Assembly (NCBI GenBank): GCA_024280435.1
Contig: JAJRQD010000076.1
Coordinates: 1 to 62,210, forward strand
Length of the DNA stretch: 62,210 nucleotides
Direction: 5' to 3'
Origin: an archaeon
GTDB taxonomy: Archaea; Asgardarchaeota; Heimdallarchaeia; Heimdallarchaeales; Kariarchaeaceae
Part shown: piece by piece, positions 26,077-35,638 of the stretch
How the letters are laid out: every line of letters begins with the position of its first letter
Numbering within the stretch: position 1 is the first letter of the stretch
Made by a program: the position numbers and the translations under genes
The notes under the pieces: model-generated
Told to the model about the DNA's origin: nothing
Databases searched by the model: none
The model's input: the letters and a program-made list of their open reading frames with translations, nothing else

Positions 26077-27453
26077 ATGAGAGAAAAAGTGATTGAATGG
26101 CTATCCAAATCAAATTATATGGAAGAATTAAAGGAATATATTCGTCTACCTAGTAGAAGTAACAACAAAGAAGAGGTTGAAATCTGTGCAGAATTTTCAC
26201 AGAAATTAATGAGATCATGTGGCCTTGATGTTAGCTTGATCGATACAATTGGAAATAAATTAATATATGGTGAATCAATTGCAAAAAATGCAGTTCCATC
26301 AATTTTGATATATGGGCACTATGATGTACAACCTGAGGGGGATCATGATCTGTGGGATACTCCACCTTTTAAACCAAGTGTTAGAGGTGATAAATTGTAT
26401 GGTCGTGGAACGGCAGACAACAAGGGACAGCATTTTGCACATATACTTGCACTTCGTTATCTGAGAGAATTTCATAAAGAAGTATTTGATAAAATAAATA
26501 TTAAATTCATGTTGGATGGGGATGAAGAACTTGGCTCTTATTCATTACCTGAAGTGATCAAGCAAAACAGCGATATGTTTTCAGCTGATTTTATCTATGT
26601 ATCAGATGGTCCTTCTCTAAGTACTGATAAACCATCTATTGTGTGCTCTGTACGTGGAATTCTTGATTTTCAAATTATTGTCAAGCATAATCAATCAGAT
26701 TTGCATTCTGGTAATTTTGGTGGAGTGGCTAGATCTGCAACATTAGATCTTGTAAAAATACTTGATTCTATGCTAAATGAGAATGCAGAGGTATTGATTG
26801 ATGGATTTTATGATAATGTGATTAATGCATCAGATAAAGAGATAGATGCATTAAACAAGATGGATAATCTCTATACTGCTCTGATAGCTGAATATAAATT
26901 AACTCCTGCTGTTAATTACAAGAATAGAGATAATAAACAACTTAATCAGTTATATCCAACTCTGAATATCAATGGATTGAGAGCTGGTGGTGTTGGCAAT
27001 AAACGTAGAACTATTATCCCCTCTGAAGCAACTGCAAGTATTGATTGCAGAATGGTTCCAGATATGAATCCTGAGAGATTGATCGAATTGATTAATATGC
27101 ATGTGAAAACAAAATCAAAAGAGATGGGTATTGAAGATGCAGTTACTATTGAATTTGGACATTACATGGATCCTATAAAGACCTCAATAGATTCAGAATA
27201 TATCGAACTTGTCAGATCAGCAACGAAAATTGGATTTGGAGTGGAGCCAATGATTGTACCTAGATTGGGTGGTTCATTACCTATTTATCTATTTCCGAAA
27301 TATCTTGATAGACCTGTGGTGTTAGTGCCTCTATCACATCCCGATAGCCGTAATCATGCACCAAATGAGAACTTGGATATTCCATACTTTGAATCCGGTG
27401 TTGTTACGATGGTTGCATTATTATTGAAAATGTCTGATAGCTTGCAAAATTAG
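26077..27453 (+). CDS. M20-family metallopeptidase / dipeptidase
   Basis: A 458-residue enzyme from ATG 26077; a TTG two codons upstream is less likely. Metal ligands are in IYGHYDVQPEG (His, Asp), YGRGTADNKGQ (bridging Asp), DGDEELGS (catalytic and metal-binding Glu), VSDGPS and the C-terminal HAPNEN His. An internal dimerisation domain begins near SDLHSGNFGG. It is of the ArgE/DapE/CPG2 family, closest in look to carnosinase-like dipeptidases. It probably hydrolyses peptides or N-acyl amino acids in the cytosol. Confidence 0.9.
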   Translation: MREKVIEWLSKSNYMEELKEYIRLPSRSNNKEEVEICAEFSQKLMRSCGLDVSLIDTIGNKLIYGESIAKNAVPSILIYGHYDVQPEGDHDLWDTPPFKPSVRGDKLYGRGTADNKGQHFAHILALRYLREFHKEVFDKINIKFMLDGDEELGSYSLPEVIKQNSDMFSADFIYVSDGPSLSTDKPSIVCSVRGILDFQIIVKHNQSDLHSGNFGGVARSATLDLVKILDSMLNENAEVLIDGFYDNVINASDKEIDALNKMDNLYTALIAEYKLTPAVNYKNRDNKQLNQLYPTLNINGLRAGGVGNKRRTIIPSEATASIDCRMVPDMNPERLIELINMHVKTKSKEMGIEDAVTIEFGHYMDPIKTSIDSEYIELVRSATKIGFGVEPMIVPRLGGSLPIYLFPKYLDRPVVLVPLSHPDSRNHAPNENLDIPYFESGVVTMVALLLKMSDSLQN

Positions 27454-27551
27454 ATAAACTAAATTTATTACTAGTTTTGTTAAATAGTCAATATTCATTT
27501 TTTTTTAATCTGATAATAAGGTGTAAATATATCAAGCAGAGTATAACTTCA

Positions 27552-30500
27552 GTGGACGAAGATACTCTTTCAATTCTTACTACTGATAATGACAAATTAG
27601 CCGTTAGTGATGAAACAAGGAAATACCACCGAGCAATTAAAAAAAGAGTAAAAGAGATATATGAGATAGCTGAAAATGCTAAACTCAAAGGCTTTGATCC
27701 GAAGAAGTATGTGGAGATCTATTTGGCACAGAGTGCTGCATCAAGGACAGAAGGGTTGGTAGGTCCTCCTGGAGTGGCTAACCGCCTTAGAGAGATGGAA
27801 GAGGATGATTCTTTGTCAAAAGATAAGATTGTTATTGCAATTGCCAAGGAGATTGCAGCTGGTAAATTAATGGAGGGTTCTGTTGAGGAATTGGCTGATC
27901 AGGCATTACGTACTGCATTATCTTATCAGACAGAATCAATCACCGCAGCACCAATTGAGGGTATTGGAAAAGTACTTCTCAAGAGTAATCCAGATGGATC
28001 ACAGTATCTTGCAGTTTATTATTCCGGTCCAATTAGATCTGCTGGTGGAACTGCACATGGTGTATCAATTTATATTGCAGATGAGATACGTAAGGAACTT
28101 GGATTGGCAAAATACAAGGCAACAGAGCCGGAAGTTGAGCGAATGCTTGAAGAAGTACGTCTGTATAATAAAATCATGCATTTACAATTGCCCACAAGTG
28201 ATGATGAGATAAGACATGCATGGAGAAATATCCCAATAATGGTGACAGGAGATGCAACAGAATCAGAGGAAGTGTCGGGATATCGCAATATTGCAAGTAT
28301 GGATTCCAACAGGGTTAGAGGTGGTGCCTGTCTTGTTCTCAATGATGGACTGGTTGGTCGTGCAAAAAAGATAACCAAGAGAACAAAGAAACTAAAACTT
28401 GAAGGTTGGGAATGGTTAGAAGAGATTGCTTCTGGAAAATACACTGATAAAAGAGCTACTGAGGGTAGTGGAGATGAGAAGCCAACAAAAGTCATGCCCG
28501 ATTACTCCTTTGCATCTGATGCATTGATGGGGCGACCAACATTTGCAGATGCAACTGCTGAGGGTGGTTTCAGATTGCGATATGGACATTCTAGACATAC
28601 TGGCATTGCCGGTATAGGTATACATCCTGGTACTATGGCAGCGGTGGACGATTTTCTTGCTCCTGGAACCCATGTGCGAACTGAGAGACCTGGTAAAGGT
28701 AGTATTGTGGTGGCAATAGATACAATAAAAGCACCAATTGTTAAATTAAAAAATGGTGATGTGGTTGAATTACAAACATTCGAGGAGGGTAAAAAAGTAC
28801 AGAAACAGATATCAGAGGTTCTCTTCATGGGGGATATGTTAGTTGGAGTAGGTGAATTCACCCAGAATAATTATCGTTTATCACCTCCAGGGTATAATCC
28901 CGAGTGGTGGGCACTTGAATTAATGGATGCTGGATGGGAGGGTAATAAGGATAATGTACATGAGATAAAATTCTTTAATAACCTGTATCGAACCAAATTT
29001 GACTGGAAAGAGGTAGAGGGACTTTCTCGAGAATACAAAATTGCTATCCATCCGGATTATACTCCTGCTTGGATATATTTGAATACTGATGAGGTAATTG
29101 AACTACAAAAGGAAATTTGGAGTAGTGAGAATAATCTATTATCAATGGAGATCAAAACGGTCCTTGAGAAAGCATTGATTTTACACAAAGTAATTGATGA
29201 TAAACTTGATATTGGCAAACTGATGGATGCATTAAAGGTACAGTTACCACTTGATGCAAAAATAACCGATGGATTTGAAGATGGACTACAGGCTGTACAA
29301 AGCATATCTGAATTACCTGTCAAAGATCTTATTGGTACCACAATTGGTGCTAGAATGGGTAGACCTGAAAAAGCCAAGCCCAGATTGATGAAACCAAAAC
29401 TTCATGGACTATTTCCAGTAGGTGAGGAAAAACGTATACACAAGGAACTTCAAAAGGCATTAGAGCAGAATATAATTAATGTACGTCTTGCAAATCGTAA
29501 ATGTACTGATTGCAGAATCGAGCAATTCCAGTTATACTGCACTAAGTGTGGTGAAGAAACCAAACTTATCGGTAAATGTATGAACCGTAACTGTAAAAGA
29601 GCAAATGATGAGGGACCCTGTGATTTTTGTGGTGGCAGAGTTGGATTTACCAAGTATTACAGTATTAATCTAACAGATCATTTGCAGAATACTCGTAAAA
29701 GAATTGGCTCATTCCCCAAATTAGTAAAATTGAAAGATCAGCTGACAAATCCTTCTGGTATGCCCGAATTAATTGATAAGGGGATTCTTCGGGCAGAATA
29801 TGATCTGAATGTATTCAGAGATGGTACCATCCGATATGATGCCACAGATGCACCATTAACACATTTTTATCCACGTGAGATAATGACAAATATTGATAAA
29901 TTGATAGAGTTGGGTTACACCCATGATATATATGGTGAACCATTGGTATCAAAGGATCAGCTATTGGAACTCAAGGTACAGGACATTATTATACATGAGA
30001 GTACAATAGATCATCTTGTCAATGTATCCAAGTTTGTGGATAATGAGCTTGAGAAAATATACAAAATGGATCGTTTTTACAATATAGATAGGGTAGAACA
30101 ATTACTCGGTTTACTTGTTATAGGACTAGCTCCCCATACAAGTGCGGGTGTGATTGGAAGAATAATTGGTTTTACAAAATCATCTGTTTGTTGGGCTCAT
30201 CCATTTTGGCATGCGAGCAAGAGAAGAAACTGTGATGGTGATGAGGATGGGATTATACTCCTAATGGATGGATTATTAAATTTTTCAAAAGAATACCTTC
30301 CCACCACAACTGGATCTAAAATGGATGTGCCACTGGTGATTGTGGTTACTCTTAATCCTAATGAGGTGGATGATGAGGCATTCAATCTTGATTGTATGTC
30401 TAATTATGGACTTGATTTCTACAAAGCAGCAGTAACTATGGAGATGCCTTCTTCAATATCAAATATTCTTCAACGAGCTGAGCAAAGACTAGGTACTACT

Positions 30501-30995
30501 GGTCAATATGAGGGCTTTTTATTCTCACATGATACACATGATATCTCAGAAGGACCAAGTGTCACACGATATAAGGATTCTAGTCTGAATATTCGTGACA
30601 AACTCAATGAACAGCTGAATCTGGCAAGAAAAATCCGTGCCGTCGATGAACAAATGACTGCACAGAGGATATTAGAAAAACATGCATTACCAGATCTGCA
30701 GGGTAATCTCAGAGCATTTGCTTCTCAAAAAGTAAGGTGTGTTAGCTGTAATACAAAATATAGAAGAGTACCACTGAATGGAAAATGCAAGAACCCAAAA
30801 TGTGAGAGTTCAAATGTTATTCTCACAGTACCTCCAAGAGGAGTATCAAAATATTTTGATATCTGTAAAAGATTAGTTGAAGAATTTAATCTTGGAACTT
30901 ACCATGAAAATAGAATCGAGCGTATAAAAATGGCGCTTGATAGTCTATTTCCCGAAGAAACCGAGGATTTGATGGATCTGAATGATTGGTTCTGA
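27552..30995 (+). CDS. polC: DNA polymerase D (Pol II) large subunit DP2
   Basis: About 1147 residues from a GTG at 27552; the frame is open back to a TTG at 27477, but that extension looks non-coding. It is the catalytic subunit of archaeal replicative polymerase D. Clear landmarks are the double-psi-barrel active-site motif NCDGDEDG, the central zinc knuckles (CTDC, CTKCG, CDFCG) and a C-terminal zinc module (CVSC, GKCKNPKC) that contacts partners. The near-C-terminal LNDWF is compatible with a PCNA-interacting tail. Length is normal, so no intein is present. The small subunit DP1 is not in this window. Confidence 0.95.
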   Translation: MDEDTLSILTTDNDKLAVSDETRKYHRAIKKRVKEIYEIAENAKLKGFDPKKYVEIYLAQSAASRTEGLVGPPGVANRLREMEEDDSLSKDKIVIAIAKEIAAGKLMEGSVEELADQALRTALSYQTESITAAPIEGIGKVLLKSNPDGSQYLAVYYSGPIRSAGGTAHGVSIYIADEIRKELGLAKYKATEPEVERMLEEVRLYNKIMHLQLPTSDDEIRHAWRNIPIMVTGDATESEEVSGYRNIASMDSNRVRGGACLVLNDGLVGRAKKITKRTKKLKLEGWEWLEEIASGKYTDKRATEGSGDEKPTKVMPDYSFASDALMGRPTFADATAEGGFRLRYGHSRHTGIAGIGIHPGTMAAVDDFLAPGTHVRTERPGKGSIVVAIDTIKAPIVKLKNGDVVELQTFEEGKKVQKQISEVLFMGDMLVGVGEFTQNNYRLSPPGYNPEWWALELMDAGWEGNKDNVHEIKFFNNLYRTKFDWKEVEGLSREYKIAIHPDYTPAWIYLNTDEVIELQKEIWSSENNLLSMEIKTVLEKALILHKVIDDKLDIGKLMDALKVQLPLDAKITDGFEDGLQAVQSISELPVKDLIGTTIGARMGRPEKAKPRLMKPKLHGLFPVGEEKRIHKELQKALEQNIINVRLANRKCTDCRIEQFQLYCTKCGEETKLIGKCMNRNCKRANDEGPCDFCGGRVGFTKYYSINLTDHLQNTRKRIGSFPKLVKLKDQLTNPSGMPELIDKGILRAEYDLNVFRDGTIRYDATDAPLTHFYPREIMTNIDKLIELGYTHDIYGEPLVSKDQLLELKVQDIIIHESTIDHLVNVSKFVDNELEKIYKMDRFYNIDRVEQLLGLLVIGLAPHTSAGVIGRIIGFTKSSVCWAHPFWHASKRRNCDGDEDGIILLMDGLLNFSKEYLPTTTGSKMDVPLVIVVTLNPNEVDDEAFNLDCMSNYGLDFYKAAVTMEMPSSISNILQRAEQRLGTTGQYEGFLFSHDTHDISEGPSVTRYKDSSLNIRDKLNEQLNLARKIRAVDEQMTAQRILEKHALPDLQGNLRAFASQKVRCVSCNTKYRRVPLNGKCKNPKCESSNVILTVPPRGVSKYFDICKRLVEEFNLGTYHENRIERIKMALDSLFPEETEDLMDLNDWF

Positions 30996-31092
30996 TTTTA
31001 ATAATGATAAACAGCAGAACGTTATTTTAGTATAGAAGAATGAATTATTATTATCCCCAAAGTAAATATAGGGAGACTATAAATGTGAAATA

Positions 31093-32022
31093 TTGAGTTC
31101 TGAAAATATATTATTCATTGTTAATCCTAATGCTTCTGGAAATAAAAATGGAAAGACATGGGATAAAAGGTATGAGCAAATTGAAAAGTTATTGGATCCA
31201 TCAATTCAATCTGAATCTGTAATTGTAGATGGAATTGGTTCTGGAATTATTGCAACTATTGATGCAATCAAAGATGGTGATTACACAAAATTGATTGCAG
31301 TGGGAGGAGAGGGTACTATCAATGAGGTTGTCAATGGAATATACCTGTGCAGTTCAAATATTCCTCTTGGATTTATAAAAGGTGGTACTGTAAATGACTA
31401 TCTTCAGGTAATAAATTGGCCAAAAACACTGGAGGGTCAAGTAGAGGTGATTAACAGGGGCTTGACCAGATCAACACCTATTGTCAAAGCAGTTGGTGAT
31501 GAGAGTAGGATTGCACTAAACATGGCTGATATTGGTGTTGCAGCCCAAGTATCCTATGCTGCCAGTGTGAAGAGACAGCTGAAATGGATTAAAAGTAGCT
31601 TCAGATATACACTTCTTGCATTGAAAGAGGTGATAAAATGGAATAATATACCTGTTACCATCACATTGGATGATAAAGTGATTGATGGGGAACTTTCTCT
31701 ATTTATGAGTGGATTTAGTAAACAGATTGGGGAATACAAATCATTACCACATGCAGATCCATTTGGAGAACGCATGGCATATGCAATTGCAACTGATTTA
31801 TCAAGATTGAGTATTATAAAATTGATGGGACCTCTTCATGATGGAAAACACGTTGCTGATGATGTGAATATTTTCATGGGACATACATTGAAGGCCAAAA
31901 TAGAGGCAGATATTTCAATATTATTGGAGGTGGATGGAGAACCTTTTTCATACAATTCAAGCAATATAACAATTGAATCATTACCAAATGCACTGAATGT
32001 CTTAGATCCAAATATTAACTAG
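31093..32022 (+). CDS. Diacylglycerol kinase-like lipid kinase
   Basis: A 309-residue protein with a TTG start. The N-terminal NPNASGNKNGK loop and the VGGEGTINEVVNGI motif (a GGDGT variant with Glu for Asp) identify the DAGK/sphingosine-kinase/YegS fold. The C-terminal half has the beta-sandwich segments DGELSLFMSG and LLEVDGEPF. It likely phosphorylates a lipid alcohol, perhaps an archaeal glycerolipid. A decayed TnpB relic begins 4 nt after its stop codon. Confidence 0.85.
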   Translation: MSSENILFIVNPNASGNKNGKTWDKRYEQIEKLLDPSIQSESVIVDGIGSGIIATIDAIKDGDYTKLIAVGGEGTINEVVNGIYLCSSNIPLGFIKGGTVNDYLQVINWPKTLEGQVEVINRGLTRSTPIVKAVGDESRIALNMADIGVAAQVSYAASVKRQLKWIKSSFRYTLLALKEVIKWNNIPVTITLDDKVIDGELSLFMSGFSKQIGEYKSLPHADPFGERMAYAIATDLSRLSIIKLMGPLHDGKHVADDVNIFMGHTLKAKIEADISILLEVDGEPFSYNSSNITIESLPNALNVLDPNIN

Positions 32023-32025
32023 TTT

Positions 32026-32064
32026 ATCATCTTATTTGTACATACAAATTTTAAGTTGTGAAAT
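32026..32064 (-). repeat. IS605/TnpB-type element right end, copy 1
   Basis: These 39 nt match 62014-62052 with a single mismatch. They cover the end of the tnpB reading frame and the presumed right end (ATCATCTTATTTGTACATAC...). The match stops abruptly 4 nt after the DAG-kinase stop codon, marking the element boundary. Confidence 0.65.
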
Positions 32065-32270
32065 ACACAAGCTATGGTGATCTCTCTATTGAATATGTAT
32101 TAATACATTTTCTGGGGTTACTTTATATTTATTACATATTTGCATTTCTCTCCACAGCTATTGCACCAATAGCCCTGTTTACTTTTTTTATAATTCCACA
32201 GTTGAAACATGTCTGCAAGGTGTAGTTCTCATGAGAAATAGCTTTTTTCAGTGCTCCAGATTTTCATCAT
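32026..32270 (-). pseudogene. Decayed tnpB remnant (C-terminal zinc ribbon)
   Basis: The minus strand encodes, in two frames, the tail of a TnpB protein: a first knuckle around TCFNCG, then after a frameshift WCNSCGEK, VINI and PENVLIHIQ, ending in a stop. The same order occurs intact at the end of the window (CNRCG, DINGAINIMG, PENVLKHIQ). The rest of the gene and the left end are gone. The surrounding 32023-32428 stretch holds no other gene: beyond the relic, 32271-32428 shows only AT-rich sequence that probably contains the coaBC promoter. Confidence 0.7.
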
Positions 32271-32428
32271 TGCATCAGTAAACCGAGTTGACATCATTAA
32301 AAAGCCAATACAATTTCAAATACAGTGTTTAAAAGTATGAATAATATTAATAAAACAGTTTGACAATTATACTAAGTAAGCTAGTCATTATTACAAATTT
32401 TAATAACACAATCAACAAATCAATCATT

Positions 32429-33667
32429 ATGAGTTATGGAAAGAATCATCCCAGTACCAAGATACTAGCATCAACTTCTAGTAAATTATCTGGAAAAAAT
32501 GTATTGCTTGGGATCACGGGTAGTGTAGCTGCTTTTTTATCACCTAAAATTGCTCGTGAACTTATAAGGCATGGAGCGAATGTAATACCTGTATTCAGTG
32601 ATGATGGTTTGAAAATGATCGGCAAGGATTTGATGTGGTGGGCAACTGGAAATAAACCAATAACTCATATCACCGGTGATCTTGAGCATATACGTGTGGC
32701 AGGAGTGATGAACCCCGCAGTTGATCTCATGCTAATTGCTCCCTGTACAACCAATACAGTTGGGAAATTGGCAACAGGCATTGCCGATACACCCGTTACT
32801 CTTATCGCAAGCTCTCTCGCTGGTAAAGGTATACCTATTCTATTGCTTCCAGTAGCACATGAGGATCTAATAAATTCACCTGCAATTGTTGATGCAATGG
32901 AGAGAGTATCTGAATATGGTTATGATGTCATTGAACCATTGAGAGAGGAAGGTAAAGCCAAAGTACCTGAGATAACAGATATCGTGTTTGAGGTGATGAA
33001 CCATATGGTTGAGAATACGATTGATCGTCGAGTAATCATCACTGGTGGTCCAACAAGGGAATATATTGATAATGTCCGATATATAACAAATTCTGCCTCA
33101 GGTAGATCAAGTATAGAATTGGCAAAGGAGGCAAGGCTACGTGGTGCAGATGTTACACTTGTAACGGGACCTATTCATCTCCCTGTACCTGAAGCTATTG
33201 ATCAAGAGAATGTTATCACATCACAGGAAATGACAGATAAGGTGCTCTTATTACTTGATAATAATCCAGATGCAATTATCTTTCTATCTGCTGCAATGGC
33301 TGATTTTACACCCGAAAATACTATCAATGGAAAAATTAAAAGTGGAAATAACTTGAAATTGGAGTTAAAACCCACTGTCAAATTATCTGATATGATCAAA
33401 AGAGAATATCCATCAAGTATACTGGTGTTATTCAAGGCAGAATGGGATATTAGTGGTGATGAATTGGTTAAACGTGCAAAGGATAAGATGAAAAAATGCA
33501 ATGCAGATATGATTGTGGCCAATGATCTTTCAAAGCCTGATGCAGGCTTCGCTACCCATACAAACCATGTTTATATCATCACAAAGGAGAATACTGAAGA
33601 ATTAAAATCACTGAAAACAAAATTATCTGAGAGATTATTTGATATAATTGAAAATACAGATTTCTGA
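32429..33667 (+). CDS. coaBC: Bifunctional CoA biosynthesis protein CoaBC
   Basis: About 412 residues from ATG 32429; upstream codons in frame look non-coding. It joins phosphopantothenate to cysteine and decarboxylates the product to phosphopantetheine. The N-terminal flavoprotein half has GITGSVAAF and the LIAPCTTNTVGKLATGIAD substrate region. The C-terminal half has ITGGPTREYIDNVRYITN (nucleotide site), AAMADF and VANDLSKPDAGF. The decarboxylase active site normally carries His in this region; HEDLI follows at the expected site. Length is normal for archaeal CoaBC. Confidence 0.92.
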   Translation: MSYGKNHPSTKILASTSSKLSGKNVLLGITGSVAAFLSPKIARELIRHGANVIPVFSDDGLKMIGKDLMWWATGNKPITHITGDLEHIRVAGVMNPAVDLMLIAPCTTNTVGKLATGIADTPVTLIASSLAGKGIPILLLPVAHEDLINSPAIVDAMERVSEYGYDVIEPLREEGKAKVPEITDIVFEVMNHMVENTIDRRVIITGGPTREYIDNVRYITNSASGRSSIELAKEARLRGADVTLVTGPIHLPVPEAIDQENVITSQEMTDKVLLLLDNNPDAIIFLSAAMADFTPENTINGKIKSGNNLKLELKPTVKLSDMIKREYPSSILVLFKAEWDISGDELVKRAKDKMKKCNADMIVANDLSKPDAGFATHTNHVYIITKENTEELKSLKTKLSERLFDIIENTDF

Positions 33668-33719
33668 TTCTTTATTCACATATGAGATGATTAATATTAA
33701 TCATCAATAAAATATAATT

Positions 33720-34472
33720 ATGGCAGAAATTGATGAGGTAGATAAACTCATTGCAATATTAAACCGACATCCAGAAGCAAGTACACGTGCAGAGGCTGCA
33801 ATCAGACTTGGAGATACGGTGGATGAAAGGGCATTAGAACCATTAATACACCATATGAAGAATGATGATAATAATTTTGTCAGACGAGATTGCGCAGAAG
33901 CTCTTGGGTTGCTTGATATGTATGAGGCAGTACCTGCATTGATTGAATGCATAAAAACAGATGATTTCAGATATGCAAGAAATGAAGCTGTGGAATCTCT
34001 TGGTAAATTAGGCGTGATTGATGCCAAGGATGCATTGATTGAATTCATGAAAACAGAGGATTGGGGATTTGGAAGGGCTTCTGCTGCGATCTCACTGGCA
34101 GAGATCAGAGCTGATGATACAATCAATTTGATTGTTGAACAGATAAAAACAGAAGATGATGAATTTGTGAGAAGAGATATGCTTAGAGCTCTGAAAATAT
34201 TTAAATCCAGAGAATCTATACCATTGTTATTTGATATTGTTGAGAATGACCCCAGCTGGGAGGTGAGAAAATTGGCAACTGAGATACTGGCTTGGCTTGC
34301 AACACCTGAAACTGTTGAAGTATTGGTAAAAGTATTGAAAATGGATAATCATTTGTTTGTTAGACAGGAAGCAGATAATTCTCTACAAGTAATTGCTAGA
34401 GATTACAAAATTCCATGGACATCTGCTGAATCATTACTAGCTAGAAAAAATGAAATTATTGATGAGAATTAA
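33720..34472 (+). CDS. HEAT-repeat (PBS lyase type) scaffold protein
   Basis: A 250-residue protein made of about six or seven helical pairs of the PBS-lyase HEAT type, each with a motif like VRRDCAEALGLL, ARNEAVESLGKLG, RASAAISLAEI, VRRDMLRAL and VRKLATEILAWL. These form a curved solenoid for protein-protein interaction. It follows coaBC by about 50 bp, same strand. No catalytic function is expected; the partner is unknown. Confidence 0.85.
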   Translation: MAEIDEVDKLIAILNRHPEASTRAEAAIRLGDTVDERALEPLIHHMKNDDNNFVRRDCAEALGLLDMYEAVPALIECIKTDDFRYARNEAVESLGKLGVIDAKDALIEFMKTEDWGFGRASAAISLAEIRADDTINLIVEQIKTEDDEFVRRDMLRALKIFKSRESIPLLFDIVENDPSWEVRKLATEILAWLATPETVEVLVKVLKMDNHLFVRQEADNSLQVIARDYKIPWTSAESLLARKNEIIDEN

Positions 34473-34519
34473 ATATAGGATCTAGATATATTTTTGGATG
34501 TTTGATTAAATATCAGATT

Positions 34520-34711
34520 ATGAGTGAAAAAAAAGAGAGAAGTCTGATTGTCTCATTATTGATAACATTTGCATTTTTATTGGGACCCGTATTGTATTTA
34601 ACAACATTGTTCATCTCTTACAATGAATTCATAATAATTACTTCATATGTTATTTCTGGTATTTTACTGGTAAGTATAATTGCAAAAGCATTTTTAGAGA
34701 GATCTAAATAA
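34520..34711 (+). CDS. Small two-helix membrane protein
   Basis: A 63-residue protein from ATG 34520. It has a basic N-terminus (SEKKERS), two hydrophobic helices (about 9-30 and 38-57) and a basic tail (ERSK), so it is a hairpin membrane protein. No family is recognised. It ends 2 bp before the convergent cmk stop. Confidence 0.5.
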   Translation: MSEKKERSLIVSLLITFAFLLGPVLYLTTLFISYNEFIIITSYVISGILLVSIIAKAFLERSK

Positions 34712-34712
34712 T

Positions 34713-35255
34713 TTATTTTTTAATCTCAAATATATTCAATACAATACCTTTTGTAAGCTGGTAAGTCTCTTCCTCATTTAATCTATTATTATTAATGACA
34801 ACATCAAAAACTGAGAGATCATCAATATCGATTCCATATAGATCTAAAAATCTTTTTCTCTCACTTTTTTCTCTGGTTTTAGTTTCCAAATGACTTTGAT
34901 CAATAGACATGTTCTCTCTACTTGCAATTCTCTCGCATCTGACTTCAAAAGAGGCATCAATACATATCTTAAGAATTGCATCCTTTGGAGTGAAATGTGC
35001 TGCGAGTTGTGCATCTACAATAGTATTTTCCTCACTTCCAAGTTTTTTAGTTCTATCATCAATCTGTATATCAATATCTGGCTCCTCAAGTACTTTTTCA
35101 GACATCTCTTTCATTGAAATACCACGCTCTTTGGCTATCTGTCTAAATACTCCTCCAGCTGAGATATATGTCATACTCAATTCCTTTGCCAATCTTTTTG
35201 CAACAGATGATTTCCCAGAGCCATGAGGACCACCTACTGCGATGATTCTTTTCAT
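34713..35255 (-). CDS. cmk: Cytidylate kinase, archaeal type
   Basis: About 180 residues from the ATG at 35255, which places MKRIIAVGG at the N-terminus; an upstream ATG at 35285 would overlap rpl34e. It phosphorylates CMP/dCMP with ATP. The P-loop is GGPHGSGKSS, followed by YISAGGVFR (NMP site) and the archaeal insertion with DAQLAAHF. RIASREN forms the lid. It lies directly after rpl34e, the usual archaeal neighbourhood. Confidence 0.9.
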   Translation of the reverse strand: MKRIIAVGGPHGSGKSSVAKRLAKELSMTYISAGGVFRQIAKERGISMKEMSEKVLEEPDIDIQIDDRTKKLGSEENTIVDAQLAAHFTPKDAILKICIDASFEVRCERIASRENMSIDQSHLETKTREKSERKRFLDLYGIDIDDLSVFDVVINNNRLNEEETYQLTKGIVLNIFEIKK

Positions 35256-35281
35256 TTGTATTTCCCCAATGAATTTTGAGA

Positions 35282-35548
35282 TCAAGCAGTTACTCTATTT
35301 TCTCTGATTAATTTTCTCTTTAGACAAGGTGAGCAAAGCTGTCCACCATATGGTCTGCTTGGAGTTCTCTCTGATTTCTTTAATTTACGGATCTCTACCT
35401 GAGTACCTCTTGGCATACCAGGAAGTTTTCTATCGCAGGTTGCACAGTGATGATATTTGGGTTTATCTGCAAGTCTTTTGAAATAAAACTTTCCACCGGG
35501 TGTTTTTACAAGTTTCCTTTTACCGGATCTAATTGATTTTCTTACCAT
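35282..35548 (-). CDS. rpl34e: Ribosomal protein L34e
   Basis: An 88-residue protein from ATG 35548 (another ATG lies five codons upstream). It carries TPGGKFYFKRLADKP, the zinc knuckles CATC and CSPC, and ERTPSRPYGGQLC, diagnostic for archaeal/eukaryotic L34e in the large subunit. It sits between the DUF106 insertase and cmk, a conserved archaeal arrangement. Confidence 0.92.
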   Translation of the reverse strand: MVRKSIRSGKRKLVKTPGGKFYFKRLADKPKYHHCATCDRKLPGMPRGTQVEIRKLKKSERTPSRPYGGQLCSPCLKRKLIRENRVTA

Positions 35549-35638
35549 AAAACGATAATTCATTTTATGTTTATTAATAATTGAGGTAGTATGCGCGTGA
35601 ATTTTAATTTATTTTTACAATTATCTTGTAAGTCTGTA

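Noticed and set aside
27477-27551. Upstream in-frame extension of the DNA polymerase large subunit beginning with TTG.
   Set aside because: It encodes a low-complexity hydrophobic stretch overlapping a promoter-like region; the GTG at 27552 gives a normal N-terminus.
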